This document shows positions 12,163 through 30,869 of a stretch of DNA of 64,000 bases, in pieces; the stretch's first letter is position 1, and the number at the start of each line of letters is the position of its first letter. Under the pieces are notes generated by a model. It did no database searches and was not told the DNA's origin. It was given only the letters and a program-made list of their open reading frames with translations. Location: the NCBI GenBank assembly GCA_949358305.1, contig OX442314.1, positions 16,237,060 to 16,301,059 on the forward strand. Direction: 5' to 3'. A program made the position numbers and the translations under genes. This stretch comes from Strigamia acuminata. Its lineage: Eukaryota; Arthropoda; Chilopoda; Geophilomorpha; Linotaeniidae.

Positions 12163-12911
12163 CAGGGTGTCCTAAAAGTCTGTACCCCTCCAAATATTTC
12201 CTGAGCAATTGCATCTAGGCCAACTTTGATAAAGCGATCGTATAGGAAGTTGGGTGAGAGCAGTCCAATGACGTTATCAAATTTGACCTTGAAGGTCATT
12301 TTCAAGGTCATTCACTTGCTAACTTCTAAACCAATCAGGTTAGAGCAAAAATGTCAATTACAAAGTTGTAGAGCACCATCAAATTAGTACTATCCAACTT
12401 ATCTTAGTCATCTTAAGTTAAATGTTTTCCTTTTAAAAAGGAGACAAATCAGAAGAAAAAAATCAGCAACGTGAAATTTTTTATTGTTGTGATAAAATAA
12501 TTATTGAGGCATTTTACTTGTTTCCTTGCATAATGATGCACATTTGAATACGTTTATTAAGTAATTTAGTTTTTTTGTAATAGAAATTTAAGTTTTGTCA
12601 CAATGGCTGGTTTCATTTCAGCTGATTTGTCTCCTTTTTAAAAGAAAAACACTTAACTTAAAATGACTAAGATAAATTGGATAGTACTAATTTGATGGTG
12701 CTCTACAACTTTGTAATTGACTTTTTTGCTCTAACCTGATTGGTTTAGAAGTTAGCAAGTGAATAACCTTGAAAATGACCTTCAAAGTCAAATTTGATGC
12801 CGTCATTGGATTGCTCTCACCCAACTTCCTATACGATTGCTTCATCAAAGTTGGCCTAGATGTCATTGCTCAGGAAATATTTGGAGGGGTATAGACTTTT
12901 AGGACACCCTG
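12163..12911. mobile_element. 749-bp fold-back MITE (Tc1/mariner-type ends) with TA duplication
   Basis: The element begins CAGGGTGTCCTAAAAGTC and ends with its complement (GACTTTTAGGACACCCTG). It is flanked on each side by TA, at 12161-12162 and 12912-12913. The terminal inverted repeats are about 290 bp each (12163-12453 and 12621-12911), nearly identical, around a spacer of about 167 bp with no coding capacity. Such an element would be mobilised in trans by a transposase encoded elsewhere (family knowledge). The long TIRs would form a strong hairpin if transcribed. Confidence 0.9.
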
Positions 12912-13154
12912 TATATATTTAAGTTATATGTATACATTTAACAATAATTTATTTCGTGGTGACAAACATTTTAAAAATAGCAAAAAATTCTATTTCTGTG
13001 TTGTAAAAGAAAAAACCGTACCGTAAACAACACATGGGATTCGTGCGAACCAAACGGCAACTTCAACCTTTACTTTGAAAAATCCTTAGAACTGTTAGTT
13101 TATAATTTGTTTTCAATGAGCACAAAGTGAAGAAAATTGTTATTCTTCGAAAAA

Positions 13155-13199
13155 TTGTTGTAATCATTGTAATCGTTGTAATCATTGTAATCATTGTCT
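13155..13199. repeat. 9-bp tandem repeat (TTGTAATCA type)
   Basis: About five consecutive copies of the nonamer ttgtaatca/ttgtaatcg are visible. It is a short minisatellite in non-coding sequence. Confidence 0.8.
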
Positions 13200-13825
13200 A
13201 AACTGTTTTCCAAAACAATTTGATATGTTTTTTACTAAAACTAACTTCTATAACTGAATTAAAAAAATCATGATACGTACAAGTGTTGTAAGCGTTTTTG
13301 TTTCTGTTTTGTGATGTTAAAAGATACAAAAACAAACACCAAAAACACCAAAACACGACTTTTTAATGCTCAGCTACTGAACAAAAATGTCCGTATTTTT
13401 CTAATAATGCATTTCTAATTTCATTGAGCACAAATTAGTCTTAAATTATTACGCTATTCCAAAATTCAAATTAAAAATGCAGTGGTTTCTACTGTAAAAA
13501 TAAAACTGCACATTTTTTTAATCATTACTTTTGCATACACCAGATTTTTCTTAAAAAAAATTAATCAAAAAGTACTTAACAACTCCCTACAGTGTGTTAA
13601 TGCAATATCAGTGTCCAAGTATGATGGATGAGATACTCTTTGAAATTATCCAGCTGTTTTTCCTCCGCAATAAAAAATCAATAATGCATCAGTGATAATT
13701 CAAAAACAAATAAATCAACAGTAGTTGTGCTTCTGTCATTAAGTTTGTAGTCATGTTTTGATATATCAGTAGAGAATCAGCAATGGCTGATTGACTGCAT
13801 GCAGCCAACGGTGGATGAAATTACT

Positions 13826-14262
13826 AATCAGTAGGTTTAAAACAGATGCTCTTCATTAACTTTAAAAGAAACAAGGTACAATGGCGTAGCCAACACAGTG
13901 ATTACCATACCAGAAAAGATCTAACGTCTTCTTTATTCGTCTCTCCGGAATGTTTAATAAATCACTTCACGATCCAACAAACTAACTCGCTAACTTGAAC
14001 AACAATAGTCGACTAGTAATTGAAAGCTGATTGTTTACAAAATAATGGTTTACAAAAATCAGTAGGTTTAAAATAGATGCTCTTCATTAACTTTAAAAGA
14101 CACAAGGTACAATGGCGTAGCCAAGACAGTGATTACCATGACAGAAAAGATCTAACGTCATCTTTATTCGTCTCTCCGGAATGCTTAATAAATCACTTCA
14201 CGATCCAAGAAACTAACTCGCTAACTTGAACAACAATAGTCGTCTAGTAATTGAAAGTTGAT
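13826..14262. repeat. Direct duplication, about 206 bp, period 231 bp
   Basis: Sequence from 13826 to about 14030 is repeated at 14057-14262 with scattered substitutions (for example aaaacagatg/aaaatagatg and tctccggaatg in both). A 26-bp linker separates the copies. A gtttacaaaa motif follows both copies, so the unit is effectively 231 bp. No coding content was recognised. Confidence 0.85.
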
Positions 14263-16708
14263 GAGATAGGTTTACAAAATCTTATGTAGCATAGATACAG
14301 AAGGAATAAAACTTTTCTAAAGAAAATTGAATTTCGTACTTCTTTTGTTCAATTTAGATATTTCCTTAAAGGTACTTAACCTGAAGCCAGCTCAATTACA
14401 GCTGGTAAATTTACTTGTAATTGACAGTTATTTAACTTTAAAAAAAAATCCCACCTAAGAATTACTTAAGTTAATATTTTGTTTGCTAGAGGCTGCCACT
14501 TTCACTTTTATTTTCGAATCATTTCCATCTATTCTTATCTTGAGGCAGAAAAAAGTTGTTGCTAATTTTTCATTTCCATAAGTTATTAAATTTTATTGTG
14601 TTGAACTTTTAAATTTTAATCCACGTTGTACACAGAAACCTTTTTACGTGCTAAGTTTGCATAAAAATAATAAACGAAGGTATAATAACAATTTTTGCTG
14701 ACTCATTTAGGTGCGTCTAAGGTGAAATGACACATAAACGTCACCACATTAGAGAAACAACTAAAATGTCCAATACGAAAACAAAGCAACATTTGAATTT
14801 GTTTTAACACGGGAAGTGAAGCAAGTACGTGATAATTGCTAATATTTGCAAACTTTCTCAAATGGAAACAAAACTTTGAATAAATTTGAATTTAATTCAT
14901 GTAATAAATCGTAATAATCAATAAGAAAACTTTCGCTCGAAAGATTCAACATATTAATGTGTGACCTAGTCGTCTAATAAGAGATTTTGTGTACGGAAAA
15001 ATCGATACAACGGATAAGACGAGAATTATGTGTAAGTCTTTACAGGAAATGAAATGCACTAGTGTCAAGAAAACTTACCCTATTTTTCTTTTGAGAGTAT
15101 TAACTTTTTTATACGACTTAAAGAAAACTGACAATTTCAATAGTACTTCAAAATAATCCTACAGTTTGAAAAGGCATTGGGTGCATTCAATATTGGGGCA
15201 AAAATGGTCGCCTTTGATGTTGTAAAGAAAAGAAAAAAAAGTTTTTCTATCGAAAATCAATGGCAAAACATACTTATTTGCACTAAACTAGTTTTGTAAC
15301 ATGTTAAACCGAATCACGCCGGGTTTCTACACCCGAATGCAGCTAACTTAACTTTGATACATCTAATATTGATTGAGAAACGTGAAACGGAAAGGATCAT
15401 ATATCTTTTCCTCTGTCAACATTCCTCTGGCAAAGTAAGTTATCAAATCAATTCTCCCCGCCAACATTTGTTGTCTTATTGCTTTTTTAAAAAAAATTGT
15501 TTCGACGCTATTTAGTCTGACTAATATAATACTCCGTATTTGTTTATCCAGACAAATACAATTTTCAGAAAAAACTATTTTATCAAAAATCGACATTTGA
15601 CGTCATTTTGAATGAATTACTAACACCGGCTATCTAAGATATTTCCTGTTGGTATTTCCATTTTCAAATGACGCAAAAGAGATTGATAAAAGCTCTCGAA
15701 GCTATAAGAACCGGATGCAGTTACGTTACGTCCAATACAAAATTACGAACAGCAAGCAAAAACATAACTCTTCACAAGCACCTCCTATGTTGCCCTCATT
15801 ATCTGTGATGAAGAGTTAAGATAACACAAATCAATCCACAATAGCAACCTGTAGTGAACTTTATTACGCTAAAAGCATTTCAATTATTATAGTATACACA
15901 TGAAGTAAACTTCCCGATTGATTAATAACCCTAACAAATAAGAAAATCAATTGAAAAATGCGACTTATTTTTTGTTTTTTTTAAGTACAGAAGAAAATTA
16001 ATCAAATTTAGGAGGAATGCCACTGAAGAAAAGTCAATTCTCTACGAAAGGCACAAACACAAGAAATGAGAAAATCTATGTATTTCTTGTTGAGATAATT
16101 ATGCTAAACTCGATAGCAATACCAACTATTTAATACTTAAGGAGAGAAATATACACAAGTACTCAAAATTACTAATTGCAAAATACACATTAAATGGCGT
16201 AGGCAAAGGCATCAATTGTGATAAGAAAGCCGACACAGAATTGGATGTCAAATTCTTCCCTACGAACTTAAAACCGAATTGAAAATGTACAATTTGTTTA
16301 ATTTAAAACACATAAATAATGCAATAATTCGGAGTTTTGCCCTAATACGTCAATTATTAGAGGGTTGATTACCACATCAAACCGTCCTCCTTCAGCAGCA
16401 AAATTGACAAAAACTAAAACAGTATTGCAACACATTGACTAAAAATCCTTAAATTATTAAACTCATCGTTAAAATCATTCGCAATTCTGACGGGATTTGT
16501 TCAAACCTCCATCGACTCCACATACAATACATTAGGAATGTTTTAAATGTTACAAACGTAATATTCACAGCCTTGAATCAAATAAAAATAATCAATTAAA
16601 AAATAATTACTGTTGATTCCAAGTCTGTATCCGCTAAGCCCAGAATTGTCATTATACATCATGATTTTATTTTTATAGAAAATTCACCAAAATAGCTTGC
16701 AACATCAA
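14263..16708. other. AT-rich spacer and 3' flank of kinesin light chain
   Basis: No gene was seen. The minus-strand open frame near 15,400 has no recognisable domain and no splice context. The part nearest 16,700 is likely to include the kinesin light chain 3' untranslated region. Confidence 0.4.
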
Positions 16709-22650
<5,942 letters not shown>

Positions 22651-23041
22651 TTTGTGTCGATGCTGCACCGCAGTGTCGCTTGTTTCCTCGTGTTTTTTAC
22701 CCGCTCCCAAGCAAGCCAAGGCAGTAAATATGATTTTAAAACGTTAAAACGGAAACAAAAGACTAAACTTAAACAATAAACGTAATTTCTAAATCTGATG
22801 AAAGCAATGTGGTGCCAATAAACAACTGCATTGCAGCTTCAAATCCCGGCAGATAAATATCAAACTGGATTTACGATTTACGGTGAAATACAAGCCATGA
22901 AATTCTAACGGAACGGGAGTTAAGAACTAGGTAAAATAAATAAAACTACAGATTACTAAGTGGACGTGGGTATTACGGGTAGGGAAAATGGACAAATGCT
23001 AGCTGTTATTGATTAAAAAACCCCGAGCTGGTCTCACACGA

Positions 23042-23073
23042 TGACGTCGGAATTCAGCAATCCGCGCATGCGC
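23042..23073. promoter_or_regulatory. CRE-like site and NRF-1/Ewg-like palindrome near the Klc 5' end
   Basis: TGACGTCG at 23042-23049 differs from the CRE palindrome at one base. GCGCATGCGC at 23064-23073 is the perfect core of the NRF-1 recognition palindrome (Erect wing is the insect homologue). They lie about 400 bp upstream of the first Klc coding exon. CpG dinucleotides are otherwise rare here, so this fits a housekeeping promoter. Confidence 0.45.
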
Positions 23074-24572
23074 CATATTTATTAGAGTGAAATAAGTGTA
23101 ACGCATACAAACAATAATAAAAATAATAAAATGATTTAACATTTCTTGCGCGTCATTTTATTTTCGATTATTAAATTTTTCTGATAAATTCACTTAAATT
23201 TGTTGATTTCATTGAATATAAATAAAAACGATGGGAGGAAAAAGTGCAAAACTTTTTTTTCCTTCAACCTGGAGTCATAAATTGGTGACTCAACTACTAG
23301 TAGGTTGTAGTTGTCAAGAATACAATGCTTGGCTGCTTGAGTGTACAAGAAAAATGCTGCACGACGTCGCAAAACTTAAAAACCTCTTATTAAGTAAGGA
23401 ATTCAACTGCAAATTCGCATTGCACCTACGTAGCAATTATAGCTGCAACTGCATGCAGTTCCAGTGCCAGGAGAAATTAATATTTATCTATTTAGAGCAC
23501 AATTTTAATATTTACATTTTGTAATAATAAATAATAATAATAATATCTAATTGAATTGATGGAATATTTTTATCTCTCAAGCGACACACATTCAACAGAG
23601 AAAAGAAAATATCAATTCGTTGCAACCAAAACAATCACCACAATAATGTGAAGTGATCGATACATTCTCTGGGTCGTCTTTTGTACATGATTGAAATGTT
23701 TCCAAAGCTACGCCCAGGTTGGTTGATAGAGATTCTCTGATACTTTCTTTCCTCCAGCCTAAACCTCATTTTCAGCCCTTTCGTCTTTGTGCGGAACCTC
23801 GCCATAAGTGCATTTAATATAATTGAAATAAATTATTAAGTGCCTTTACAAGCGACGAATGTTGTTCAATTGTTCACACTTCTTACCTAATAATCAGCCG
23901 CTACGGAAGTTTACCAACACTAACACTGCAAAATCATAACAACTCGATCACGAGAGCAATGGCGGCGTTTGGCCGACGAGTGGCACACAGGAAAGGAAGT
24001 GACGACAAACTTGAATAAATGAAACAACACTTTTATTTTTAGTATTTATCACTAGATGGAGACTATCAAGTCAGGTTTCGGTAACACGTGAAACATCTCA
24101 TGCGACCTAGTTTTGAGACCGCGTTGAGTCCTTTCTATCGACTCTGAGTCAGCCCAGCATTTTTATTGTTTTTTTTTTACAGAGCGCAATCTAATCAGTA
24201 ATCATATAATCAAAGTGTGACATTTTATTTTCCAACAAAATAAATATTATAAAAATAGGTAAATCTGACTGACACAAAACATGGGGTAGGGTATCCCAAA
24301 TCGCAATTCCATTACAGTTTTGAATTTATGTCTAGATTTATTAAACCCGGAAATGCTGTTCACAACTATACTGGAAAAGGTATGTTACTTAAGTTTTGTA
24401 TATAGTAATCGTAAATTCAAGCTTTTTTTTCTAACTTGTAAGTTAAACACATTTTCCTCTTTATCACAGCAATAGTAATCATTTTTGTAACAAACACAAC
24501 ATAATCCATCAAGTCCAGCTTGTAAGTATAAAATATAAAATGATACCGGAAACACGGTAACAAGATCTTGTA
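23074..24572. other. Spacer between Klc and the transporter array
   Basis: No supported gene. A plus-strand frame at 23231-23524 lacks domain features. A basic 56-codon minus-strand ATG frame ends near 23635, and a GTAAGA donor near 23890 (minus strand) could mark an upstream untranslated exon. An (AAT)n run sits at 23522-23545. The 24250-24572 stretch is the 3' flank of T1. Confidence 0.35.
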
Positions 24573-26856
24573 TTAAGAACTTTTGGACGAACTAGAGGGA
24601 TTTTTTAATTCCTGACTTACACCAGGTATCGTTTTATTTACAGAGTTAAACGAGTTCGACAAACTGTCATGTCTAAGCAGTGGTTGTTCTTCGTCTGGCA
24701 CACTCTTATTCATCATCCTTTCCACGTCTTCTACTGTATTTGGCATAACCTTGCTAAACGTTTCCGGAAGAAAGGCGATTGCAAAAGCTGACAACAGCGA
24801 TAAAACACCATACAATGTATGAGGTAGTGGTTTCCACACATGATTCTTTAAGGACAAAAATTATTTTACGTCTTGTTTATAGAATGATGCGAAATATGTA
24901 TGAATATTTACCAAAGTATACAATATTGAAGGTGAAACTGTGCTTCCTAGTCGACTCGCTGTGATGCCAATTCCAAGTCCAGTTCCTCTGTGATAAAGAA
25001 GAAACTAAATGTGAGTAATTTTATATTTTTTAAATTAATTAAATTAAAACCTAAGGACTGTGGGCAGCAATTCTGATGAATACGTAATCATATTAGCAGT
25101 TATGGCAGCAACTATATTCCTGCTCATTAGAGCCATGTAAATCGTCATTGTTTGTATTGATTCGTGTCCGTCTTTGAAGTAGTACATCAAAATGTACGAA
25201 CAAACGGTCATCAAGCCACTCGAAATTAATAGAATCACTAAAATTTTCACACGTCCAAACCTTGAAAGTAAAATTGAAAAAAAAAATAAGTATTAAAGTA
25301 CGATACTACTGTTTATAAGCAGCAAAACAAGTGAAATTTTGGCGTGCGTACCACGTGAAAAGAAATAATGATGCTGTAATCACAACTATTTGAATTCCAG
25401 CATTAATCAAAAAATTTATATATAAATTTCCATCCAACGCTGTTATTGAAAGAGATAAACCATTCATAACGCAAGCATTTGCAAACCTAGCAGTAGTTAA
25501 AGAAAATATAGGTTTTTTTGAGTAATATTTCCGGTACTTACATCATGAATATGGTTATCAACATAATTTTTCTTAAAGAAGAATTACAAAACAACAATTT
25601 CAAATTTGTCCAGCCTTGTGATTTGGATTTTATACATTTCTGCTTTTGGATTTGTTGATTCTGCTCTTCTATATCCGCTCTCAATGTCGGCGATATCGGA
25701 ATGCCATTGCACTTAGCAAACTTAGTTAGAATTTTTTCTGACATTTCTAATCTTCCTTCGCTTATTAGCCAAGTCACAGACTCCGGAACAAACCTAAAAT
25801 TCGCAGAATAGAATTAAAATTTTACTCACAACGTAGTTATTTTATCAACTACCATGTTGTGATAACTGAGATTATTATAAGTAGTCCCTGAACGAATTGA
25901 ACAGTCTTCCAGCTTAATAAAAAGTACACCATGAATGATTGAATCGGAAGCAAAATTGCAGCCATCATTCCGAATATAAAACTCATAACTGTCCTCATTT
26001 GACGACGAAATAATTCGAAAAGGTATGTTAAACACACTGTTTGAACGCCCTTAAATAAATTAGAAAGAAATATTAAGTATTTTTTTTAATTCTTTTATAT
26101 TAATTGCATCAAATACTTGTGCAATCAATCCCAATAAAAATCGAGTGATAATAAGAGTGAGTACATCCGGCGAGAATGAGCAAGCAATCGAGAGAATGCA
26201 CAGTAGGGATATTAGACAATTCAAAATTTTTTTCCGTCCATACTTGTCTGATAAGTGGCCAAATATAAGACCACCAATCATTACTCCAACGTACGGTAGG
26301 GTTAAAGATAAGCGAAAAAGATACTCGCGATCACACACCATGTTGAACTGTGGGCGAAAAAGTACAAATTGTTACGAACAATCGAACAATTTTAATCAGT
26401 TTATTTAGCACAAAGGAACAAAGTGTAACTCGATTATACAAGATGTAGTTAATTTTATTATTTACCTCGTTAGATGGATAGAGTTCGGATTTAATTGTTT
26501 TGTATTCAAATCCATTAGGACATGACATGAGACCTTCACTATGGTCGGACGGATTTGAATACATTTGGCAATTATTACTCCTTGGAATTGATGCGTTGAG
26601 AGTCCAATTCCAATTTTCAGGCAACTAGAAAAGAGTTTGTAAAAACTGTTTTAAACAACTTGAATTGTGGCAATTAAATATACGTGTATTATTTTACCTT
26701 GCAATAATGGTCTGGGACGTACGAAACAATAATGTTGAATTGTTGTGCCATGGTCCATTGCATCAAAACAACAAGAACTATTAGACTGCATAGTAATTGA
26801 CCCCGACCAGGATTTCCAAATTCAGTAAGAAAATCATCTAAACTTTTGAGTGCCAT
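24573..26856 (-). CDS. SLC22-like organic cation transporter T1
   Basis: Plasma- or endomembrane 12-TM MFS transporter of the insect organic-cation-transporter-like group; substrate unknown. Nine coding exons at about 26856-26698, 26626-26467, 26347-26117, 26049-25853, 25793-25542, 25489-25353, 25259-25049, 24988-24913 and 24846-24573, about 590 residues. The start is the ATG of MALKSLDDFL; upstream extension needs a TTG. TM1 is followed by a large cysteine-bearing loop with an NAS sequon and CPNGFEY. Then come MVCDREYLFRL and MFS motif A GHLSDKYGRKK. Later features are YLFELFRRQMRT, the 6-7 loop PESVTWLIS and SRLGS before TM11. The long tail has the acidic di-leucine motif EEQPLL and then a serine-rich end (PSSSSKSS) that the other copies lack. 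It is the array member nearest Klc and is diverged from T4-T10. Confidence 0.85.
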
Positions 26857-27918
26857 ATGTGAACGTAGATGCAACTGTGTTGGTGGAATTAACACTGACA
26901 ATACATGGCAAAGTTTCGCTGGGTTTGTCGATAAGAGTTAATCACTTCTGATGAATTGAATTGACGTCTTTTGGCTGCGTGCACTTTATCACCTATATCT
27001 ATCATGTGTCAGATTTAATAAGGAGAGTGATATTTATGAAACAACGACCTATTCAGTGTAGTTCTGAAAATAATTATTATAAATCCTTTGATTGAAATTA
27101 AGATGATGTATTTTTGGAATATAATTCTTTCTAATGCAAAGAGTTGTAAGCAATAATTTTTGTTTATTATTTTTAATAATCTTCAATTTTATCAAAATTT
27201 ATCAAAAATATTGAGGAAATTATGATGTTGTCGTAAAATTGTATCGTAAATGATGTGATAACGAGAAGCAAGTAGCATTCCTAGTAGCTTATTCATCCAA
27301 GTACTGATCAGGCTCTTTGCTGCTCTGTGTGTATCTTAAAATTAAACTTTTTTCGTTTACGACCTCCTTTTGTTCGGTTATACAGGCACATATACAAATC
27401 AAACATTTTTTGAGACCCAGATATTATCCTTTTTGTACCTTGCGCTGATAACTTCAGCTTGCTTGTAAGCAGAAATTATTAAAAATTATTAGACTGCGTT
27501 TCTTTATCGGAAGAAATGTGACTTATCATTGCAGTCAACAGATACCGTAAGAAAATAGGTAATCACTTTGATGTATGTGTATTTACCATTTTTGAAATAA
27601 GATCACGTTAATAAAATGACAAAAAAGAGGATATGTTTTTTATTTGGCGGGTATAAAAACATAAAAAGATGCATCAATTAAAAAAGTATTTGTAATATCC
27701 TGTTGAAATAAAAAATGACAGACCGTGACACCAGAGACATCATTCCCTGCAGTATCCAGGTTTACTGAGACACATGGTTAGCTTAGTTTATAGATTAAAA
27801 TACTTAGAATAATGCTGTATTACATTAATTATTATATGCAACAAAAAAAATGTGTGGGTCGATTTTAATTTTTGGATATCTTTTTTTAATTTTTTTTATT
27901 TCCGATAGGGTTTTTAAT
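26857..27918. other. Spacer between T1 and T2
   Basis: AT-rich, with no gene or repeat element recognised. It contains the 5' flank of T1 and the 3' flank of T2. Confidence 0.5.
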
Positions 27919-30739
27919 TTAAGTGTAATTTTCTTTTAATAATGACACTGTCTCATCAACTCGTGATTTTCCCATCATTTTGTCTACATCTTGAAGCGTA
28001 CTCGGCATAAATTTATGGAAAGTTTCTGGCAGCAACCAAATTATGGCGCCAGCAATCAGCATCAACACTCCAAAAAATGTTTGTGGAAGAGGTTCCCAAA
28101 TATGATTCTATAAAAATAAATTCATTAAATTAGGGTTTAACACATGTACTGTATGAGATCTAACCAATGAATATAAAATTTGAGGAGTGATGGTACTGCC
28201 TATTCGGCTTGCTGTAGAACAAATACCAATACCCGTGGATCTGAAAATTATTGCACAAAAAAAAAAACACATTTAATAGTGTTATTATGTTTCAATTTGA
28301 GGGATTCTGATTCACATCTATAAAAATGTTATCTCACATCTTTCACAACTTAAGTTATATCTTTTTGCCGTGTAAACCAATATTGTTTGATCTTTCTTTG
28401 TTAACACTAGCAGTATCAACCTAAAATAAATTCCTTACTCACCCAAACTTGTCATTTCTGACCCAAAGCCAAAATAACTTTTCCAAAAATATATGAAAAT
28501 GATTCTATTTTATGACTATTTCATGTTGTCGAAAGAGTATGACAAAAATAATTGAGATTGAATTCAGAAGTACGTAGTGGGTAAACGAAGAAATTTCATG
28601 AACTTAGATTCAAAAAACAGTTAGTTTTTTCGTTGTTTTCGTTATTTAAAGAAAATTCATGAAATTTTAGACAGAAAATCCCGTTAGTTTTTGAGAAAAA
28701 AATAAAAACACTTTTGGAGGTCAAAATTGACTCTAGGATGGGGCGGAGAGGGTAAAATTAGGGCTCCATGTTTGTTGTAGCTGAGGTTAGGATCCTGCAA
28801 TACCTAAACCAACCCTGCTTTTAATGCAATCAAGATTTGTTTTGGAACTTTTTGGATGTTGTGTGTGTACACCGACAAACATTTATTGCTGTGTGAGATT
28901 ATTGAGAATAATGGGCCGTTTGATTCATGTTATATCAACACGGTTAAAGATGGAGTACCTTAGGAATGTAGGAAATAATTCTGATGCATATATGAGAAGC
29001 ATGCCGGCAGTCGCGGTTGTCAGATTTCTGCTGACTAAAGCCATAAATAATGCTATTAATTTTATCGCTTGGTGCCAATTTTTAGAATAATATATTAAGA
29101 TAAATCCGCCAATACACAACAAACCACAAGAGCCGAATAGAATACTGAAAATTTTGACACGGCCACACCTTGAAGAAAAAAAGGAGAAAAAAATTAATAT
29201 TTTTGTTTAAGAAACAACAGAAATTTACTTTACCAATTAAATAGGGCTAAAAATATTGCCAGAATAAATATTTGTAAGATACCGTTGATAAGGTAATTGG
29301 TATAAACATTTCCTTCTAATGCTGATATCGAGAAAGATAATCCACTAATAACCAAATTGTTCACCAAACTAAAGATAAATTTCTCCGTCAGTGTGTTAAC
29401 TCTTACTTATGTGATTACACAACCCACATCAAGTATGTGATGACGAGAGTGATTTTTGTTAATGATGGATGGCAAAGCAGAATTTTATAATTTTTGAGCG
29501 AGGACTTGGACTGTTTATGTAGAAATTCTTGAGCTTGCTCTTCCAAGTCGGTTTCTAAAGTGTCGGGAACCGACAGTTTGTTGAACTTAGCAAAACCTTC
29601 CAACACTTTTTTGGATTTTTCTAATTTGTTTTGACTTATTAACCACGGAACTGATTCTGGAAGAAACCTAAAATCGTTTAATTATTAGTCATTACATTCC
29701 GATTGAATTGAAGTACATTACCAGCTTGAAATAGTAGACAGAGCCAAAAATATTCCTTCAATAAATACAACAACTCTCCAGTTTAGAAGAAAATACATGA
29801 GATACATTTGCACGGGAAGGCACACAGCAGCTATGAAAACAGTTAAATAGGATGCAATAGTTCTACTTCTTCGTCGAAACAGTTCTGATATATATGTGGT
29901 AGAACTTGTTTGAGCACCCTTCAATGAAAATAATTAATAGTGATATTAATAGTGATGTTCTCGCATTCTCAATTTTTTACTTGCGAAAAAAATCCGGCCA
30001 AAAATCTGATTAGCATAAAAGTATTTAAATCAGGTGAATAAGTGCAGGCCAAAGTGACGGCAGTTAGGAAAGGAAGAGCTATAATTATGGTGGTTTTTCT
30101 TCCGTATTTGTCAGATAAATAACCAAACACCAGACTTCCTAGCATGACACCAAAGAAAGGCACAGTGAGAGCGAGACGAAAAAGATATTCTCGCTCACAG
30201 ACTAAATCAAACTGGAAATAAATGAAAGTAAATTTAATTTAGTGTTTATTAAGTTGAATAATTTGTTTTTTGGTCTTTTTTATTTCTTCTTTACACTTTG
30301 TACTTTTCTTATCGGCTTTAAGAGAGGATGTTGTTATTGCTTAATAATTTACCTCATTTGAAGGATAAATTTCTCCTCGGAGGGTTTCGTATGTCCAACC
30401 GTTTGGACATGGAATTATTTCTTTACTTCGATTGTGGAAATTGTAAGAATAAACTGTGCATTCATCTTTAGTTATGTATGATATGTTGTAAGAGATGGTC
30501 GGTGGTGCCTGTTTGTAAGAAACAATATACAATCAAATGTATTGAACGTGGCAAAGGGTTAATTTAATGACTGATATTACTTTGCAATAATGGTGTGGAA
30601 TGTAAGTCATCAAGATACTAAACTGCTGATTAATTATGAATTGCAGTGTTATGAATACAAGTATCATACCGTATATTAATTGACATTTTCCGGGATTTCC
30701 GAATTCTGAGAGCAAATCATCCAAGTTTTTGCGCGCCAT
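27919..30739 (-). CDS. SLC22-like organic cation transporter T2
   Basis: Same nine-exon plan as T1, roughly 30739-30584, 30512-30353, 30214-29981, 29918-29722, 29668-29431, 29370-29234, 29168-28964, 28240-28166 and 28107-27919. The start ATG gives MARKNLDDLLSEFG. Visible landmarks are CPNGWTYETLRGEIYPSNE in the first outer loop, motif A GYLSDKYGRKT, ISELFRRRSRT, PESVPWLIS and ASRIGS. The tail is short and ends DETVSLLKENYT, keeping the ExxxLL sorting-type motif but without the Pro of the other copies. Intron 7 is about 720 nt, while most introns in the array are about 50-70 nt; nothing recognisable sits in it. T2 is intermediate between T1 and the T4-T10 group. Confidence 0.85.
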
Positions 30740-30869
30740 TACTAAACGTCATGTCTGATGTCACAGATCAATACACTATGAGATATAAAATTACATCAAA
30801 TGATAAATAACATGATAAACAAAATTATTAAGTTTATATTACGTAGTTTTTTTTTTCTCGTAATTGCGT

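Noticed and set aside
12123-12311. 62-codon minus-strand frame
   Set aside because: It lies within the left arm of the fold-back element and has no domain.
23635-23803. 56-codon basic minus-strand frame (MARFRTKTKG...)
   Set aside because: No homology I recognise; could be untranslated exon sequence, so not called a gene.
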